From the NCBI RefSeq assembly GCF_003286085.1, contig NW_020825288.1, positions 27,776,001 through 27,840,000 on the forward strand: 64,000 nucleotides of DNA, read 5' to 3'. Below, one piece after another: positions 60,683 through 64,000 of the stretch; within the stretch, counting starts at the first letter, position 1; every line of letters starts with the position of its first letter. The position numbers were made by a program, and so were the translations under genes. The notes beneath the pieces are model-generated. The model was not told the origin of the DNA. It worked only from the letters and a program-made list of their open reading frames with translations, and ran no database searches. The DNA is from Drosophila persimilis. Its lineage: Eukaryota > Arthropoda > Insecta > Diptera > Drosophilidae.

Positions 60683-62826
60683 ATGGCATCCATAACATCT
60701 GAATTGCGAGCACCGACAGCCGGAATTGTACCGCACCTGAGGCCATGGGAAGTGATTGCTTGGTCCCAAGAGCAGCTCGGAGGCATCTACTCAGACTGGG
60801 GACTGTACTTTACTCGCCATCAGCGCTTCGCCCAAGGAATTCATTATTTGAATAAAGCCTTGGACATCAATGCCAACGACACGAATACTCTAATGAGACG
60901 CAGTAAAGTCAAACGGTTGAGGGGCTTGGCCCCCGAAGCCCTCAAGGACTGTACCCAGGCAGAAGGTATGAACGATCTTTGATGGAATATAGAATCACGT
61001 TTACTAAGTTTTTTTGAGTGACTTCAGCCATCCTGGGATGGTCGATGGGTGACATTGCCAATCCACATGTTAGAATTGAGATCTCTGATGCACTCTACGA
61101 GTCGAATCGCTTCGAGGATGCCAAGATGAATCTTCACAATTCTCTGGGGCTGTTCAGTGGCGCCCAGGCCAAGCCCAGTATCAACCGACTGGAAGTGGTA
61201 TGCTCAGAACAATCAATCCCCGATCCCAAAAGCCTCATTGCAATCTCTCACTTCTTATTCAGGTCGATGAGAACTTTAAGGAGATGTTGAGTGACGAGAC
61301 CTCACCGGCAGTGCAGCGCCTGATCCGTCGCATGATTACCGATCAGGCCAGGCAGCCAAAGCCAGTCGCGGATGATTGCGATGTTGTTAGCATTTTGGAA
61401 GTTCCGGTGAGCCAATTAATATTAATCTTTGTACTCTCTAAGATCTCTAATATATTCTGTGTCTCAAATGTAGGAAGTATTTGTCTCTCCACTGGAACAA
61501 GCCAGACGGAAGCGATGTTTCAATATCTACAATCAGACGTATCTGGATAAATGCTGGCTGGATATGGCCTACCTCAAGGATCTGCGTGGCAACCCCAATG
61601 TGCTGCCGAAACACTCAAAACAATCTTCGCCCTATTTGAAGAATCTGATGGATACAAATTACACATCAGCGCGCACTTTAACGGTTTGACCACTTTCATT
61701 TTCATCCATTTTGAGTGCTCCTAAGAATCGGATTGTTTTTGTATATAGAAAATGCTGCAAGCACGTTGCCCCATGTACGCCAAGTATTACCAACGATATC
61801 CGAACGAGGAACTGCATCATAAACAACAGGAGGAAAATCTATACAGAATTCAGTATCAGACGAGGAGAAATATGTTCAAGATTTTGCGAAGCATTCGGCA
61901 TTTGATACAAGTCGGTTCATTAGATGTGAGTGTTTCTTTTGGTTTTGGGTTTTTTTTTCTAATGCTTCCTCCCACAGAAACTGTCAACATTTGTTGAGGA
62001 GGTTATGGGCGATTATGTTACCGTTAAGACGCATCGCACAATGCCATGGAAATTTGAATTCATTAATGAGGTCTACAACTACTTGGGTTTGGCCCGCATT
62101 AATGAATACAAAATTCCCAGCGATATGACCGTCTTAAAGGGCAAACAACGTCTATTGACACTCTTCGGACTGCCCCATGAAATGAATATAAATGCGCTTA
62201 AAGAGAATCCGAAGCAGAAAAAAACGATGAACGTACCAAGAACCGATTTGAGGGATCCCAAGACTGAGTTGTTCAAGTGGGTATTACATTGCTCTGATTT
62301 TGCACTCTGATTGAATTGTTATTTAATTGCTTTTCCAGGAAGCTATCTGCTCGCTATGAGAGCCGCATGAGATTCGCCAAGTATCCCATAGAGCGTGCCT
62401 ATCTGCTGCATGAGCTGGCCCTAGCCCATATGAACAATAATTCATTTAATATGGCTGTTTCACTGGCTCGCAAGGCAATGGAGGGTGAGTCAGGAGTGTG
62501 ATTACGATTAGAGTTAGATACATATAAATTCCAATTCCAAATTCTCTTGTTCGACAGAGGCCACCAGATGCAACAGCATTGTGTGGTGCTTCCTGAGTCT
62601 GATAGTCATCTGCAAGGCGCACGCAATTATGGAGAAAGTCGAGAACCAGAAGGATGTACTCGCCGAAGCCTTTGAGTTGGCCAAACGCCTCAAGAACCTG
62701 GATCTGTGCCTGTTCATCGATATATGCATGAAGGTCAATGCAGAGGAATTACTGATAAAGAGGATGACAATAAGAAGAACGGGCATGAAGTCGGGTCGGG
62801 ATTCTTCTGATGAGGGTATCGACTAA
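60683..62826 (+). CDS. TPR protein, ODAD4/TTC25-like outer-dynein-arm docking candidate, 566 aa
   Basis: Eight exons: 60683-60965, 61028-61197, 61263-61406, 61474-61683, 61749-61925, 61978-62279, 62339-62484, 62558-62826; introns 52-73 nt; phases agree. No signal peptide or membrane span. Three TPR units lie near the N-terminus: about 36-69 (GLYFTRHQRFAQGIHYLNKA), 70-100 (SKVKRLRGLAPEALKDCTQA) and 106-138 (ISDALYESNRFEDAKMNLHN). The middle (about 200-400) is basic, with a conserved-looking segment TMPWKFEFINEVYNYLGLA. Further TPR-like helices lie at about 445-480 (LLHELALAHMNNNSFNMAVS) and 500-545. The tail is acidic (SSDEGID). The arrangement and N-terminal TPR spacing resemble ODAD4/TTC25, which anchors outer dynein arms on axonemal doublets; in flies that would mean sperm tails or chordotonal cilia. 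Donor 4 is weak (GTTTGA). It starts 225 bp after the modSP-like stop. No canonical poly(A) signal follows closely. Gene call secure; family name probable. Confidence 0.85.
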
Positions 62827-62838
62827 GCTGCATATCTA

Positions 62839-63083
62839 AAGAAGACGCTAAATGTCCTCCCGGTTTTGAGACACGCTTCGGGCCAATGCCCCTTGATGGA
62901 TACCACGAAAAGTCACAGCTAAATTACATAGAAGAAACTGTAGAATCTGTAAATGTGACAGGGAAATATATTCCGTATGTAATCTATTATTTTATAATAC
63001 TTTTTAAGCTTAATGAGTTACTGGGGGTCTGTGGGGGTTTGGTTGTACTAGTGGCACAAGTTTGTCGCCGGAAAAAACTTTAA
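62839..63083 (+). other. Open frame just downstream of the TPR gene, possible exon
   Basis: An open frame different from that of the TPR gene reads SCISKEDAKCPPGFETRFGP, then MPLDGYHEKSQLNYIEE and VNVTGKYIP, where a perfect GTATGT donor occurs at 62973-62978. Without splicing it runs on through a hydrophobic stretch (YVIYYFIILF) to CRRKKL at 63083. The first ATG is at 62886. It could be an alternative 3' exon of the TPR gene or an exon of another gene. A good acceptor (TTTCCGGCAG) lies at about 63104-63113. Confidence 0.25.
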
Positions 63084-64000
63084 AGTGCGACTTTCCTCTT
63101 GTATTTCCGGCAGGCCAAAAACTTTATCTCAATGAGAGAAACCTCAAACACATTAACGGCTGCTGGTGTTGGCCATTCAATCACAGCAAAGTGCAGCTGC
63201 AGAGCAGAGCAAGTACTGCTCTGCCAACTGGTTCTTATATATAAATAGTTGATGCTGCCTTCCTTTCCTTTCCTTTCCGACTCCGACTCCGACTTTCCTC
63301 TTGATTCCGTGTTGCGTCGTGCTGTTGGAGGCGGCAACCTTTTCAGTGTAAACTTTGCCAACAATTTCGGATTTCAGAGGGGGAAAGCTGGGATCTAAGC
63401 GTGAATCAGACTCTTCCTCTCTGCCGCTAGTTTTTCCTGGTGTCTTGCCACCTGGCGGCGGCAGGAAGTTCCGAGCAGCATCGCATACAAAAGACGCAAA
63501 TAAATGAAGCCATTTGTTGTGTTTTTAGCTGATTTTCGATGCAAAGGTTTGGCCAAAAGGTGGCAAAGTTTTGCACCACCTGGCAGCACCAGCACCAGCA
63601 CCACCTCTGCCTTTGAAAATTGTTGGCAGTTCCCATTACTTGCTTGTCATTTAAATTTTTCCCCTCGCATCGTCCGAGAGCTTCGGGCTTCGTGTGTTTT
63701 GAGTGGATTTTTAAATCCGGCACGCCAAAAACTTTCCGCTCTTCCTCGACTTTTGGCCGCTGTTTCGTTCTGCAGAAGGTGATGTACGTGCTACAAATGA
63801 TGCTACAGCTACATGCAACGGAAGTGGAGAATTCAGCAGAGGAAATCATTTGTCGACCTTTTTGTCAGCTGTTAATTTAGCAATATTTTCACCTGCCTCT
63901 TCGGTTGAGATTAATTACATGGTGAAGCTCTCAAGATTGAGATACTGAATGCTAAGTAGGTTGAAATTGTTCTCTATCTTGTGTATATTTGCCATGACAT
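63084..64000. other. Gene-free right edge
   Basis: No gene is supported. CCTTT and CCGACT repeats at about 63257-63296 and CAGCAC units at about 63584-63604. The open frames 63427-63849 (minus) and 63504-63782 (plus) overlap each other on opposite strands, have no domain, and the minus one reads a Cys-Trp-Cys-Trp run from a repeat. Confidence 0.5.

Overview
The window reads as Drosophila (or a very close relative) nuclear DNA. Introns are 52-73 nt with GTAAGT/GTATG-type donors and T-rich acceptors. The DNA is full of CA/GT, CTG/CAG and short pentamer or hexamer repeats. The recognisable families are fly ones: a Cys-Gly-Pro sperm protein of the Mst(3)CGP type, an antennal-type ionotropic receptor, and a relative of the modular serine protease (modSP). 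I cannot name the species. The mix of families would fit Muller element E (3R in D. melanogaster), but that is inference.

The window is gene-poor. I can support seven protein genes. On the minus strand there are a 117-residue coiled-coil protein (1513-1866), a 191-residue orphan protein (8831-9406) and a 72-residue Cys-Gly-Pro sperm protein (11036-11254). On the plus strand there are a three-exon 200-residue orphan (33457-34182), a five-exon ionotropic receptor of 647 residues (47851-50051), a four-exon modSP-like protein of 537 residues with an inactive, cut-short protease domain (58674-60457), and 225 bp further on an eight-exon TPR protein of 566 residues resembling the outer-dynein-arm docking protein ODAD4/TTC25 (60683-62826).

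Between them lie long stretches without a convincing gene: 2.0-8.8, 11.4-33.4, 34.2-47.7 and 50.2-58.6 kb. They hold microsatellites, minisatellites, one possible short mobile-element remnant and several exon-like islands (1216-1319 plus, 37570-37702 minus, 39812-39893 plus, 51290-51434 minus). The two plus-strand islands are phase-compatible, so the left two thirds may be intron of a very large gene with small nested genes.

A theme is male germ line: the Cys-Gly-Pro protein, an axonemal docking-type TPR protein, and an orphan gene with a near-match to the Mst(3)CGP translational control element in its predicted leader. The other parts are chemosensory (ionotropic receptor) and immune-like (modSP relative). 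I found no tRNA or rRNA gene, no CRISPR array and no transposon open reading frame. The best candidates for something new are the triple-dead modSP relative and the unassigned coding-like islands.
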